From positions 1 to 48,140 of the forward strand of contig JABUQX010014873.1 of NCBI GenBank assembly GCA_015478945.1: a stretch of 48,140 nucleotides of DNA, read 5' to 3'. Numbering within the stretch: the stretch's first letter is position 1; each line of letters begins with the position of its first letter. The translations under genes were made by a program, and so were the position numbers. The stretch comes from Trachelipus rathkii (lineage: Eukaryota; Arthropoda; Malacostraca; Isopoda; Trachelipodidae). The notes beneath the pieces are model-generated. The model saw nothing but the letters and a program-made list of their open reading frames with translations. It searched no databases and was not told where the DNA came from. This document shows, piece after piece, positions 10,900 through 23,390 of this stretch.

Positions 10900-13060
10900 C
10901 TCGTGTCATTCAGGATAATTCTCATTCAGTTCGGATTCGTTGTAGGGATTTTTCGACGGGCTTTCACTGAATGGAAATGCGCTCATCTCCTTGGTTCTGC
11001 ATATGATGCAATTTTCTGATCTGTTGCCATATTTATCCCATCAATTTTTAAATCTGCCTTTCCTCCTGTTATTTGCTTTGATGGATCTATAGCTGATACT
11101 CCTGTTGAAAAGGATAATCTATTCAGTGTCCCATGCCTTTAGTTAACCGAGGTTACATATAAAATCTAGTGCAAAGGATGCTAGCATCTATGGATGTTAT
11201 AAATGCAAGCCTCCCGAATATCATTCCTCAACGTGTATTGAGAGAGACTATGTTTCAGAGCTGTCACTTCTCATTCAGTCTTACTCTTTTGCCTGAACAC
11301 TAATATCTTACCTCAGTGTTGGAAGCTTGAGAATTATCTGCCGGTTCCGAAGAAGGTTGGCCTTTCTGAACCCGTTATTATGGCCTTATAGCTTTTACAT
11401 GTGTTCTCTCCAAGATCTTTGAGTTTATACTTTACCTTTTTTTTTTTTAATCATTTGAAGTCCTTTCCTTCTTCGATCATCAGAATGGTTTTCCATTATT
11501 TTTCGGCTTGTTCCTAGACGAGCGCATAACATATCTTCTCCATATTCATCACATAAAAATGAGTTGCCACTGTTTACTAGACTTCTTGCGTCACCTAACT
11601 TCTACGACCTATGATGCAGACATAGACTGCTCCGGCTAGAACCATGGATGCGTTATGGACAAACTTCTACGCCATACCTACGTTTTCTGCACCTTATCCA
11701 AAATGAGGATCTACGTACTACGGCTGCTATATATATCTTATGTATATCTTCTTCTCCATAAATGGGCTTTAAGGTAGAGGCAATTTTGTGCCTCTGTCTC
11801 TGAGAAGATAACTTATGTTCTATTTTGCCTTTGCTTACGGACCCCGACAACCCCAGTAAGGACAACTCTTCTTGAGAGGTGCTTTTTGTTCAAATTTCTG
11901 ACCAATGCATTAGAAAACCTCCCATCAACACCCACTTTCGTGTATCCTGTCAAAATTTCCAGTTTTTCAATCATCTTAGTTTTGCCTTTTTACGGAAATT
12001 AAGCCTGCAGTATAAGATATAGCAATCCTGCGTCATCTGTTACTTGTTTTTTGGCCTAAGTGTCGTCATCAGAGTTAGATTTCCAACCCGGTATCGCCAC
12101 TTCCGAGTATTAAGTGGGGGAACTTGTACATGCACTTAAAAAAGATAAAAAAAATCAGTGTGACTGTTGGAATACATTACTCTACTGATCTGTGGTCCTT
12201 TGCCCTTAGGGGATTATAAGAAGTCTGATCCAAGACTTTTGAATTTGCATGGCCTGCGGCGCTTCTCCCTAAGCTCCTTTCCTTTGGGTTTCCTTCTTCA
12301 CTTTGCTCACCCAAGTCTAGTTTTCTCTCAAATCGCTCCATATCTTCAGTTTTAGATGGAGTGACTTCATTTTGCTTCCGTCACTTGTGGTGTTATTTCC
12401 TACACTGTTCCTATTTTTAAATAACAGCTCCTTAGCTGTTCTTGTGATTCTATTCATTCTTGTGCCGATAACTCGACTCTTTTTTTCAAATTTGTGCACT
12501 TTTTTCCATCTAAAATTGCTTCATGTCTTCATCTTTCTGATTCCATTCTTGTTGATCTAGAGAGGATCTCCGTCAAAAATACGTCCCAACTTTCGACGGC
12601 CCTACTGTTTATCTGTTGACATCAACATTCTTTGTCTAAGCAGAATAATAAATTGTTTGGAAACTCGTATCACAATGGTGGCTAAGGCGGCTTCAAAGAA
12701 GCTGAGTTCTTTTCAGGTTATCAGAAACCTTTTCTTCCGCACAGTTACTCTAACTATAATGGTCTTTTCCACTCTTGTATCAGTACTCTTCACACATTTA
12801 TAGGGGGTGGGGCTAATCTCCACCTGTGTGGCACCACCTTCCCAGACCTTCTGTTTGGGGAATTCTTTGCTATTATCTGTTTTTCCTTCTGTATGTAAAC
12901 TTCTTCACTTAAAAGTTTTCGTCTGCATCTGCCTGAGAGATATTTTTAAGTTGAGCTTGGGTTGGCATTTTTTTTTATTTTTTTATTGCTTGCTTCTTGA
13001 ATAGTTCTTTGCCCATGACTAATGCAAAAGTGTAAACAAACAAAATCGATTATTAATTTG
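10900..13060 (+). mobile_element. LINE 2: decayed Jockey-like retrotransposon, RT part
   Basis: Relic of a non-LTR retrotransposon in + orientation, readable from just before RT to the C-terminus across frameshifts. Ordered landmarks are: FPPVICFDGSIADTPVEK (11056 on), the pre-RT 'FPPL--DGS-A-S--KA' region; LASMDVINAS and IIPQRVLRE (11181-11246), matching 'LLSLDVNKASGPDGIPARVLKE'; WKLENYLPVPKK (about 11320-11355), the 'WK-A-V-PVPKKG' motif; YGLIAFTCVLSKIFEFI (11379-11429), the 'YRPIALTSVLSKVFE' motif; FEFAWPAALLPKLLSFGFP (12238-12300) plus SSFLSNRSIS, the 'FDRVWH-ALLAKL' region; AKAASKKL (12681-12704); and a C-terminal SVFPSVCKLLHL (about 12870-12910). The YADD segment and part of the thumb are lost or scrambled, so this copy is dead. 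The left edge is inferred, and the 3' end is placed by loss of similarity. Confidence 0.82.
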
Positions 13061-14170
13061 TTTCTAACTCTTCAACGGGTAATTAGTTGGACTCTTTTTA
13101 TAAGGGTCCTCGGTTTACAAGGATGTCTGCCTTCTTCACCAAATTAATAACTACCGTCCCTTTAATAAAAACACAAGCTGACCCACTACAACCTAAGAGA
13201 TTGCGGAAAAAAGGTTGATTTTCCTCTGAGGAAGGAGTTTGTAGTTATAGAAGGAAAATAGGTAACCCCAGTATGAAATATGACCTTATTCAAAGCTGGT
13301 AGAACTTATGTCCAAATAGTAATTCATAATCAGTAAATTCGAATATAATCTAAGGATGAGAAAAGGCTAAGATTTATGAAGTGCTCTAGAAGATGTTATT
13401 TAGAGTTCATAAGGAGCCATAGATAAGATTTGTCAGTTAGAATAGAACCAAGGAGTTTAGACGCGCTCACTTTTCGTTATTGAGATGAAAGCCCGCTTTG
13501 CTCTGATCGGAAGAAATTAACCCTTATATAGCAGTATACGCTGGTTTGTACTGCTGAGAAATGAAAAGATTATTTACGCCGAGTTGGCGGATAGGACATA
13601 CGAGATAACTTTTTTTTCCAGACCCTCGACGAAACAAACAGTACAGAGTACTCTATAGCATGGAATTGGCCAGTAGAACGACAGAGAAGAGAGAGAATAT
13701 GGATAGAGAATGAAAATAGATTTTAGTTGAGAAGATAACTGATATGCCGCATTATGACAATTTGTGGAAAATGAAAAAAAAAGATTACACTTTTTTTTAT
13801 TTTAATTTTATAATCTCCAAGCTCTTTCTTATATTCTGTCTCACACTAAATACAAATAACTATTTTATATTCAAGAATCTTTAATTTAAAATTACTTTAA
13901 GAATTCAGCGTCACATACACCAATTTATCACATGTTTATGTCCTTAACACACAGGGAAGTGTTATATGCCATATTTTTTTTTATGGTCTACAAAGAATAC
14001 ACCCAGGGTACAACACTGGAAAACCTAACATTTAACGGCACACACAACGTCAGGTCCTTACAAATATTAAGTTATGATATCCGCGATATGATCTCTGATC
14101 GGACACAGACCACTTGAACCTACGAGGGAAATGCGCCACGAACCACAAACATGTCTCCCCATTTTCCATT
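13060..14170. other. AT-rich stretch with no recognised gene
   Basis: No protein motif, RNA gene or convincing exon was seen. A 61-codon frame at 13932-14117 is unremarkable. The composition drifts from pyrimidine-rich (LINE 2 flank) to purine-rich on the + strand at about 13.2-13.75 kb. Confidence 0.5.
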
Positions 14171-14224
14171 AATTAATACTTTTCTTCTTCTTCTTCTTCT
14201 TCTTCATTCTTTCTTCTTCTTCTT
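14170..14224. repeat. CTT trinucleotide microsatellite
   Basis: Imperfect (CTT)n tract with one interruption (CATTCTTT). It directly abuts repeat copy A. Because that family reads 3' to 5' on this strand, the tract sits at its A-rich tail end and corresponds to (GAA)n on the element's own strand. Confidence 0.9.
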
Positions 14225-14405
14225 ACTACGGGGTATGGACTATTTCCCCCCCTCCGGGGAGGGTCTCCGTGAAAACTCCCACGTCTTTGGTTATTTTGGG
14301 TGTTCGCGGGTTCTCTCGCCCCTCTCCTCTTACGGGGTATGGAACATATCGCTTTGCTTCTCCCTTCCTGTCCCCACTTTCCTTCGGCTCGACTACCCCT
14401 TACTC
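14225..14405 (-). repeat. Dispersed GC-rich A-tailed repeat, copy A
   Basis: Shares ordered blocks with the segment at 38294-38460: ACTACGGGGTA at the start, CTCCGGGGAGGGTCTCCG, CTTTGG..ATTT.GGGTGT, a run of C/T-rich blocks, then GGGGTATG and CCTTC/TTCC..GGCTCGAC. The order and spacing are kept with scattered substitutions and small indels, so this is a copy of the same repeat. The strand is assigned by the position of the T or CTT tract, read as the A-rich 3' tail on the minus strand. It is much more GC-rich than its surroundings. It lacks the 'GATGGCAGG...TCTCGG' block seen in copy B. Confidence 0.72.
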
Positions 14406-14659
14406 ATTCTAACAAATTTCATATACCTCTTCTACTGACTTCCTCATTATACGTTTCACTTACTTTGCTTAGCTTCTTTTCTCTATCCTATTCGTAGTTT
14501 CTGGATGATATAAAAAAATTAAAAATAAAAAAAGTAAAATCATATTTTTTTTTTCATTTTCCATACAAAATTTCATACGCTGATTCCATATAGTTCTTGT
14601 TTATCAGTTTTTCTGGTAACCTATCTTAGTTTTCCGAGTATATCATGCTGGGTAGACTT

Positions 14660-14848
14660 CTTTAGTGTGGCCCTATATATATTATATCATACTAATATAT
14701 TATTATTATATTATATACTATATACCTTTATATCTTATATAATTATATTATATACTATCACTATATATTATTATATATATAATATAGCCTATATATATTT
14801 GATTATATATATACTTACTAATATATCTAATTATATATATATTTTATT
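14660..14848. repeat. TA-rich low-complexity tract
   Basis: Interrupted TA/TTA repeats running into the GA microsatellite that follows. The open frame across both arrays is an artefact of repeat periodicity. Confidence 0.85.
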
Positions 14849-14879
<31 letters not shown>

Positions 14880-15010
14880 CAGCAGAGAGAGAGAGATGAG
14901 GAGAGAGAGAGAGCAGTTAGACGAGAGAGAGAGAGACGAGAAGAGGAGAGAGAGATAGAAGAGAGAGAGAGAGAGAGTAGTAGAGAGATGAGAGAGAGAG
15001 AGAGCGAGAA
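14849..15010. repeat. GA dinucleotide microsatellite
   Basis: Nearly pure (GA)n broken by short variants such as GCAGCA and TGAG. It forms a compound TA-then-GA array. Long predicted peptides here (Arg/Glu repeats on +, Ser/Leu repeats on -) are translations of the repeat. Confidence 0.95.
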
Positions 15011-18000
15011 TGAGTCACATATTATTGCAATCATTATCTTTAATTCTCATTTTTCTGAATCGTCATGAATCTTTTCTCTTAATTCCGATCATCATATTTC
15101 TTTCAGCAAGCTAATTATCGAAATGTAGAATTATTTACTATCTATTTAGATGTTTTACATTTACAAACATCTTTGTTAGATTAATCTATGAAATAATATT
15201 ATTATTAAAAAGAATAGCTATCCTTTTTTATTAGCATTAATTTCATTAAAAAATTTAAATCAGATATTTATTTTGGTTGAAATGTCGTTGTGAGTTTCTG
15301 TTCATATTTCAATTTTATAGTATTAGCATCTCATTGTTTATTTGTTTTTCTCTCTTGCATACTTTTCAAGAAGTAATTTAATTGCAACATAGAAAGTAAT
15401 ATATTAGAGACTTATGGCGTTCTGTAGTTTTTTATAAATGTCTTTGCACTGCACACACATCGACAGATAATACAAACTTCAGTCTATAAAGACATTCTGC
15501 TCAACCACTCATACTAGGCATGATTATATCTACATCTAGCAGAGTCACACACCCAAATCGATCGCCTTCTCTAGTTTCCGCTATGATTATAGGAGAGTCT
15601 GAGGTGGGAGAGCTCTTCCAGCCTCCTCCTTTTCTATAACAACAACCTCACGTTCAGCATATATAATAATTTGCTAATTATTACCATCGAGGTTAGTATT
15701 AACGACTTAATTATATTTATTCTTAACAGAGAGATCGAATTACATAAATTTTACTTATTTTAATCTTTTTTTTCTATATTTTCTTATGTAAAAATTTTCA
15801 TTTTTATGAGAATAATAATTAATAGTTATTATTTATTATATCACTCACTGGTGATTTTCTATTTCACCAAAATGTAAGTACTTATAATGCACACTCAATA
15901 TAAACATTTTGTTATCTGTTCATTCGCGCTTAAAATCACACTCGGAAGAAAATAAGACTACACATCTCACCGGCTGAGAGCGAAAGTCTCTGGCACTATC
16001 CAAAGCTACAAATTGGCATTTCTGCTACTTGGAAACATAACTAAGGTGACTATCTGCGTGCTTGCGAGGATCATAAACTATCATTCTATCATTCTATTAT
16101 TTATTCCATTAAATAATCTTCAAATAAACACTTAACGTATTATATGAGTTATTATAAACTATTCGAGAAGACTGCCTTACGTGTATAATAAATATTATTA
16201 GTCATGTATTTCAAAACTTCATTATACACTATTATAATTATTTAATATTTATTTCATATTATGAAATAGTGATAATCTTATATTACTTCCAAGATGTCAT
16301 TAGAATAAATACTCTTACTTTAATATATACAGTAGATAAAATTAGCTATAATATACTGAGGGTTTATATCTAGAGATATCTTATTACTAAACATCACGAT
16401 ATATATATATAATATATAATATATAATACTCTATATCTGAACTTAATGATAAAACATTTTTTACTCGATTTTACTGTGATTGGTTTATATTATATATCTG
16501 ATTTTCTTCCTTCTAACATTTGTTATCTTATCATTATCACGTATAACGGCAAGAGTACTTATGAGCTTAAATTTTAAAAATCACTTATGAATTAAAGTAC
16601 TTGATATAATATATACTTCTTTATCATTTTTTTCCTTCCGATTTTGAATTCAACTATTTAATATCAGAGCACGATGGGGATCACTGGGATAGTCCTGCTT
16701 TTACCCTTTCCGTTACCCTTTTTCCCGCACACAACGGACACCTATCATTAACTCTTTTTGAATTTAACGGAGTAATCAAGGATCCTTTGGTTTCGAGCGT
16801 GCGGGCATTTGACGCTCCGAAAAATAACCGTTATTTTTTTTCTCCGTACTTTTTAGTCCGTTACATGTTTGATTCACTTATTTATCCTTTGACAATGTTG
16901 ATAGCCCAATTATAGGAAATGCCTTATACTCTCTACCCGATCAAGCTAAAAAACTCCTTTATTGGATATAATTATTATGTATATAATCATATATATATAT
17001 ATATATATATCACTATAACGTTATATATATAATATTATATATATATATATATATATACTATAGTATATAATATTATATATACTATAAAGGAATAAGGCGG
17101 AATCTGCTTAGAATAAGAATAGGGATGGTGCGCCGATTTAACTCGAAAACTGATGGACGCATATGTAACACCGCAGGAGCTGTTCCTGGAGGTTGAGAGA
17201 GCTATATCGAAAATTCCGCTCATTACTATCTACTTTTGCACTCAGCAATATATTAAACGCTTATCACCGTTCACGCGTGAGTGAGAAAGATAGAGTGTGC
17301 TTAATTGGTCTTGCATAATGGTACAAGGAAATAGGATATTTCTAATTTATTCTGACGGCATGAGTCAAATGAGTTTAGGAGGGAGGATGTAGAGCGGTGT
17401 ACGGTAACATTGTTTCGAAAAATTTGAATACATATCCTATACTGCAGGTATAGGAGAGATAGAAAATATTTTTATATCCTGCATAAATTGATTTCAAGAT
17501 ACGCTGAGAGGAGCTAGACGGGTGGGATGAGTGAGAGAATTTGAGAGAGTATATTGGTAGAGAGGGTGATAGTTCGATGAGTATATCACACTATATGTTC
17601 TTCACTTCGGAGACCATCCAGTTCTCGTGAGGGATTCTTGACGGAAGAGCAGTAATTAGTATCCTCTTCATATTAAGGGGTAATATGGAGATAAGCGGTA
17701 ACCCTTGTACGTCAATTATAGGGAATCTTTAGTTTTCTTTCTAAGGTGTAGTCATAAGAAATGCTATATATATCTAATTTCTTCTCGCAGTCTTCGTGAG
17801 TCATATCAGAATTCGCTCTTCTCGTAGTGAATCTGTCAATTAGACTGACTTGCGTGAACTCTCACAAGGTTGCTTTTAGAATGCTGGTAGTACAGGTTTG
17901 TATGGAATAAATTTTATCACCACTTTGAATAAAGCGATGAGATCTCACACTGGATTGAAGTGAACTGCTGAGCAGTGAATAATTATATTTGTAAAATTTT

Positions 18001-20340
18001 CTTTTTGCTAGTGGTGGTCTTTTTGGTATAGTATCAGACAAGCCAGTTCCTAATCGCTCTGAATACGTGATAATATGAGATTAATACGGAAGCTCTATGG
18101 CAGGTGTTATTGTATATACTCGTGGTAGTGTGGTGGTAAAAGCTTCTGATAAGAATATCGCTAAATATAAAGATAAGATGTATTGAATATGGAGACGCGA
18201 TAAGATAAAGGCTTTGCTAATGACTATATAAATCAGTGGCACGTTGAGCAAAGTGAGATATGGTTTGTTTGACCCTAATATCCAAAATAAGCTGAGAGGA
18301 GACGAGTAGAAGGTAGTTAGCGGGTAAGAAAATTTATGATCAGCGTATTGAAATCTCTAATGATCTATTGCCTTTTTTGAGAGATATTATATCAATTCTA
18401 AAATTATGTGATTATATTACCATTTTGTGAGAGGAGATTGATATGAAGAAAGAAATTATGTTGGAGTTAATGTGACGAAAATCCTTTGAATGACTTTAAC
18501 TATAGTTAATAAAGACATATATTCAGAGGATATAGAGTGAGAGAGAGTACTGTGTATGTCTCACAAATCCCTTATTTAAAAATATTAGTAATCTCAAAAT
18601 AAAATATTTTCCGAGATCATTAAACCACGAGGAGAGTGAGAACTCTTTTCATGTACGCTCTCACTGGGAACCATCGTATTTTTCTCACCAAAATATTCAA
18701 CCAACTCGCGACACCAAATGAGAGACATCCACGATACCCTGTAGCACATTATGCTTATACACTTACTCTCTATTTTGCAAAAATATTAGCCAAATATAAT
18801 TTGACATCCCCCGACTGCTTGAGCGAGTCTTCGCCACAGAGAGAGAACACATTATTTGCCATACCGAACATACCATCACGAATCAAAAAAGTTTATTCTG
18901 GTTATTACACACTTTTATTGTGTATGACACTAGTGGAACGTTAGTATCGTGTTCGAAGGATGACATCTTATCTCACTATCATCTATTTAAATAAAAAAAT
19001 ATATGCGGATGCGATTTTGCTGATTCCTAGAGCGCGGTCCGGGTGGAGCGCATATAGTAGTAATGTGATAGAGAGTTTGACGTAGGATTTGGTTATACAA
19101 TGTGACGCTCTTATTTCATGGCAGGATTTGCTAGTGCATAGTCACAATTTATAGGCACGACAATGTATATATGAAATGAGTAATTGAATCAGTAGAGTAG
19201 TAGGAGCCTAAAGGTTATGCGAGAGTGAGACGATTATGTAGGAAATATATTACAGTACTCATTATTACGGTGTGAAGTTAATGGCTAGATGGTAGAGTAT
19301 CATAGAGCACTTTGAAATCAAAGAAAAGTCTGTGTCTTATATTATACAGTATTAATAACATTAGTTGGATGAATATAAGGGGAAAGGATGTATGTCACGG
19401 AGTTGTAGTAGGTAAAAAGTTTTGAATGGGTCAGAAGGTGGTGGAGATGCAATAACCTTAATTAATATTGAGGTTATTTGGTATGGATGCAAAAGGGACT
19501 ACAGTCTTGGAGGAATGCGCTAGGTAGTTCTATACAATATAGAGGTATGTTTTTTATCTATAATAATAAATGATAATGTTGAAAATATTAATATACATCA
19601 AAGTTACAGAATTAAACTTGCCTTAAGATTAACTACGAGTAATTAAATGTCATTTGAAAGCTTAAAAAGTAAGAGAGTATAACTGGTAGTTAACAGCGCA
19701 TCATATCGTTACTATTCCTTTATTCAAACAAAACGGATATAACGATAACGCAACTATCTATCTTTTAGTACGCCCTGGAGTAAATACGGTGTAGTTATAT
19801 AAACGAATAAATACGTGAAATAAAACCTACTTGTTGAGATGTAAATTCTGAGATAGCACTCTGTGTTTAACAACTACATCTACCATGTTATATGTTTTTG
19901 TAGTATTTATAATACGATATATAATATATATATATATACAATATTATTATATAGATTAATATCATATCTAAAGTGAGATAAGTTAAGGTAATTAAAATTT
20001 AATTAAAATATAGTAATATAACATATTACAAAAGTATTATATTAAAAAATTAAGTTGATAATTAACTCACGTCCCATTAATTAGTTCTCATACGACATAA
20101 TGCATAGATTATGAACGATTGTATGATTATTAATTATTACAATGATATATACTATTGATTTTGAATGATATAACATAGAAATTATTCGTCATGATTATTT
20201 TGATCTATACTAGTGGTTGGTATTTGTTATGAGTATCTTCTATTATATAATTGTTTAAAGTTCGCTAGTAGATCTACCTAACGTGAGCAGAGAGGAGAAG
20301 TAGTGAGGAAAGTATTGGAAGGAGTCAAGAGACCATGAGG
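15010..20340. other. AT-rich stretch with no recognised gene
   Basis: Includes TA tracts at 16395-16430, 16988-17060 and 19918-19940, and a moderate-complexity patch at 16670-16920. From about 17.5 kb the + strand becomes rich in GAGAG/GATAG words outside pure repeats. A 102-codon frame at 18636-18944 has no recognisable domain, signal or neighbour support and no clear splice context. I do not call it. Confidence 0.5.
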
Positions 20341-21600
20341 CTAGAGAGAGAGAGAGAGGAGAGAGAGCATCAATGATTGCATTATGAGAGAGAGACAGTA
20401 AAATGAGATTGATGATAGAGGAAATCCTGTAAGAGAGAGAGAAGAGAGAGACGAGAGAGAGAGAGTACGAAAGAGAGACGCCAGGATGTGAGCAGTACGT
20501 ATAGCGTGTAGAGAGTAGCAAGAGAGAGGAGACGTCAAATCAACGAAGAGATCGTCGGCACTTTGTTAGAGCAAGAGAGAGGGGAAGAGGAGGTTCAGCA
20601 GAAATAGAGAGAGGAATATAGATTGAGCAACAGACAGCCGGGAGGAAGAGAAGAGAGAGTTCCACGCATGTATTTATACAGGTCCCTATATGGCAGATAG
20701 GTGAGCAAATACCTTTAGGAGAAGGCGTGACCAGTGAGTGAAAGTTGTTCAACTGGTAAGAGTGAGGAGATAGTGTTCTCGAAGAGCAGACTCGTAAGCT
20801 AGATAGTAAGAAGAGAGATGAGAGTGAGAGAGATAGTAGATAGAAAATAGAGAGAGAGATAGACGAGAGAGTAAGATATAGAAGATAGATGAGTACCGAT
20901 GAATAGAAGAGAGAGAGTAATAGAGAGAGAGAGAGAAAGAGAGGAGTAGAGAATAGCATATAGAGATAGAGAACAGTAGAAGATGAGAGTATAATGAGAG
21001 AGAAAGTAAGGGAGAGAGAGAGAAGAGAGATAGTAAGATGAGTATAGAGAAGTATGAGATGAGAGATATATGATGAAGAAGATCGGTAGATGGGTATTAT
21101 GGATAGGCAAGAAGTAGAGGGAGCAAGAGAACGAGCCTACGTTAGACGATTAGTGAGAGAGCACCAAGAGAGAATAATTCCGAGAAAAGAGAGCGAGGAA
21201 TGAGATAGTATAGTAATAGTAATAGATATATATGAGTAATAGTATCAATAGAAGAGAAGTAATAGAAGATGAGTATAATGAGAATATAGATAGAGATAGT
21301 AAGAGAGTAGAGAGATGAGAGAGTAGTATATCATACGTATAATATAACGAAGAGATATAGATGAGAGAGAGTAGAGAAAGAGAGAGAGAGTAGAGATAGA
21401 GAGAAGAGGAAGATGACATAATAATTAGAAGAGAGCTTAAGATGCACTGTATATGAAGATAGTAAGAGAGATGAGAGAGAGAGAGAGAGAGAGATGAGTA
21501 AGAGAGTAGAGAAGATGAAGAAGATGAGAGAGAGAGAGAGGATAGATGAAGATAGTGAAGAAAGTAATAAATGAGAATAAGTATATATGATTGTCGTTCG
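20341..21600. repeat. Large interrupted GA-rich (polypurine) region
   Basis: About 1.2 kb in which the + strand is dominated by GAGAGA, GATAGA and AGTAAGAG words, densest at 20341-20545 and 20800-21590, with a less regular centre at 20550-20800. The minus strand therefore gives long Ser/Leu-rich frames (up to 153 codons) that are not genes. It looks like a decayed GA/GATA microsatellite cluster. Confidence 0.9.
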
Positions 21601-23130
21601 AAAGAGCTCACTTTGAATAAGTCCGCGACTTTTAGAATATCTACTGCGATTCCCTTTTTTAATGATTAGCGGATGGTGCCAACGTGTTATTCGTCTCCTG
21701 ACCTCAATGAAAATAGTGAGCCTTTTCTATACTGGCTAGGCAAGTTCCGTATTGCCGGACCGAGAGCTACGCATTGAGCAAAGTCATTATTTTTTAAAGC
21801 AAATACCAACTTGAATTACATATAACAAGAAATAATGTAAAATTTCATAAATATCATAAAGAATATCAGCGATTTCATCAATTAGAAAAAGTGTAGTGAC
21901 ATGCTATGGAACCGATTGAGTATCATAGAGAGCCTGTGCTTATAGAGCAGAAGACGAACGGTATGTTTAGAAGTGAGTCAAGATAATGAGAGAGAAATAA
22001 CAGAATAGAGAGATCTATGTGAACTCATTCTTCCGACGCAGGAGTCAGCCATAGAGAAACTCGGTTGGAGTGAAGACCTCCTTCGAGGGAGCTAGTGAGA
22101 ACGTAATTTGTGCGGAAGGAACCGAAGTTTTAGTTTTTTTTTTAATAATATAATTTAAAATTTATTTTTATTACTCACAATTATGAATCTAGATTGGAGT
22201 CATATGTATACTATTAAGTATTAATTGAAGTATTTTCAATATACGAGTCAATAAACTTTGTTTATTGTGGTGAGAGGCTTCGAAATTTTGGATGATTTCT
22301 AAGTTTCAATTCTTCTGTGTTCATTCATCAATGATTGATGGTGATTGAATTCTTCTTCGTGATAACTAAACAATTATGGATGGTGTTCAAATTATAGATA
22401 TTCTAATTCTTCTTTGTGCTCTTTGACATGTATGAGGGAGTATATTATGATATGTTATAGTATTATATATATATATTTTTCCTTTAGAGCATCTATAAAG
22501 TTTACTACAAAAGGTAGATGATGATGATGATAATAAGTTAAATAAAATGATCCTACAGACATTCCATTTTGTATTGTGCTTCTTTATATTTATAAAGTAA
22601 ATTACACAAATTTGCCATTTATGAAAGTTTGAAGAAAAAGTTATTATTAGTAATCAAGACGTCATGATATAAAAGATGAAAATTGAGGAGAAATTATCAG
22701 AAGTATCCCCATCACACAGTTAAGAGTAGAATTTCGAAGATTTATCTATTAAATTTACGATAGATATGTCTAAAGTTAGCATGGTTTTGCCAGGTTTCAA
22801 ACATCTAATATTTTGCAAAACTAAAGATAGTTTACTAGAGATTCATCCGCTGATGATATTTCGACACTCACAGATAAATTCAAAGGTGTTACATAAAGTT
22901 ATTTAAAAAGAATACTGGATATTGAAATATTGAAGTAGAAGAGAGAAGATTGAGAACTGAAAATATAGAACCTTAAAATCGTCAAAAAAAATACGTTTTT
23001 TTTTTACACTTACACAATTCTCTATCATAAATCTGTTAATACATGATCCAAAAAACTAAACGATAGGTAGAAGAAACATAATAACTATATTAAAGTGGAT
23101 GACTTCACCTGAAGATTTAAAAATCTATTT
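21600..23130. other. Moderately complex then AT-rich DNA, nothing recognised
   Basis: A patch of higher complexity at 21600-22130 has no recognised protein or RNA. The rest is AT-rich, with a short GATGATGATGATAATAA patch at 22519-22534 and loosely repeated ATTCTTCT/GATGGTG words at 22305-22420. Confidence 0.45.
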
Positions 23131-23137
23131 AGAGGCA

Positions 23138-23390
23138 GGGCAATCGAGGAAGACGGTGGGTACAGAGTGAATCCGGTGGGACAAAGATATATTCATACCC
23201 CCGTAGGGGAGGGGCGTGAAGAGAACACCTCTTGACGCGAAACCTTCCTAACATACAAAGAGCGTCGCGGTTCCGAGAAAATGACGCTCCTCGCACGCAC
23301 GAGGTGGGTGAAAATATTCTCTATTAAAGCTCGCCGTCGTCCCCCAGGAGGCCGAGACAGAACGTCCGAACGAGTTTCTTAGAAAAAATG
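23138..23390 (+). repeat. Dispersed GC-rich A-tailed repeat, copy C
   Basis: Matches the reverse complement of 38228-38466 in the same block order: TCGAGG near 23146, TTCATACCCC (23192), GGGGAGGGG, CAAAGAGCG, GGTTCCGAGA, then GTCGT-CCC, GGCCGAGA and a final TTAG plus A run (about 23378-23387). This puts the element on the + strand with its A-rich tail to the right. It lacks the 'GCCATCGGTTGCAGGTATACCC' part of copy B. Divergence is high, so it is an old copy. Confidence 0.62.

Noticed and set aside
11190..11250. Apparent zinc-knuckle CYKCKPPEYHSSTC
   Set aside because: Spacing is not the standard CX2CX4HX4C, and the same bases in another frame give the RT phrase LASMDVINAS...PQRVLRE, which fits the surrounding LINE order.
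14667..15068. A 133-codon + frame and its minus-strand Ser/Leu-rich counterpart
   Set aside because: Both are translations of TA and GA microsatellites (alternating Arg/Glu or Ser/Leu); no unique protein sequence.
18636..18944. 102-codon + frame
   Set aside because: Intact, but with no recognisable family, no splice signals and no neighbouring support; a frame of this length can occur by chance in 48 kb.
20255..21611. Several minus-strand frames of 65-153 codons rich in Ser, Leu and Tyr
   Set aside because: They arise from the GA/GATA-rich region. Repeat periodicity avoids stop codons; there is no domain content.
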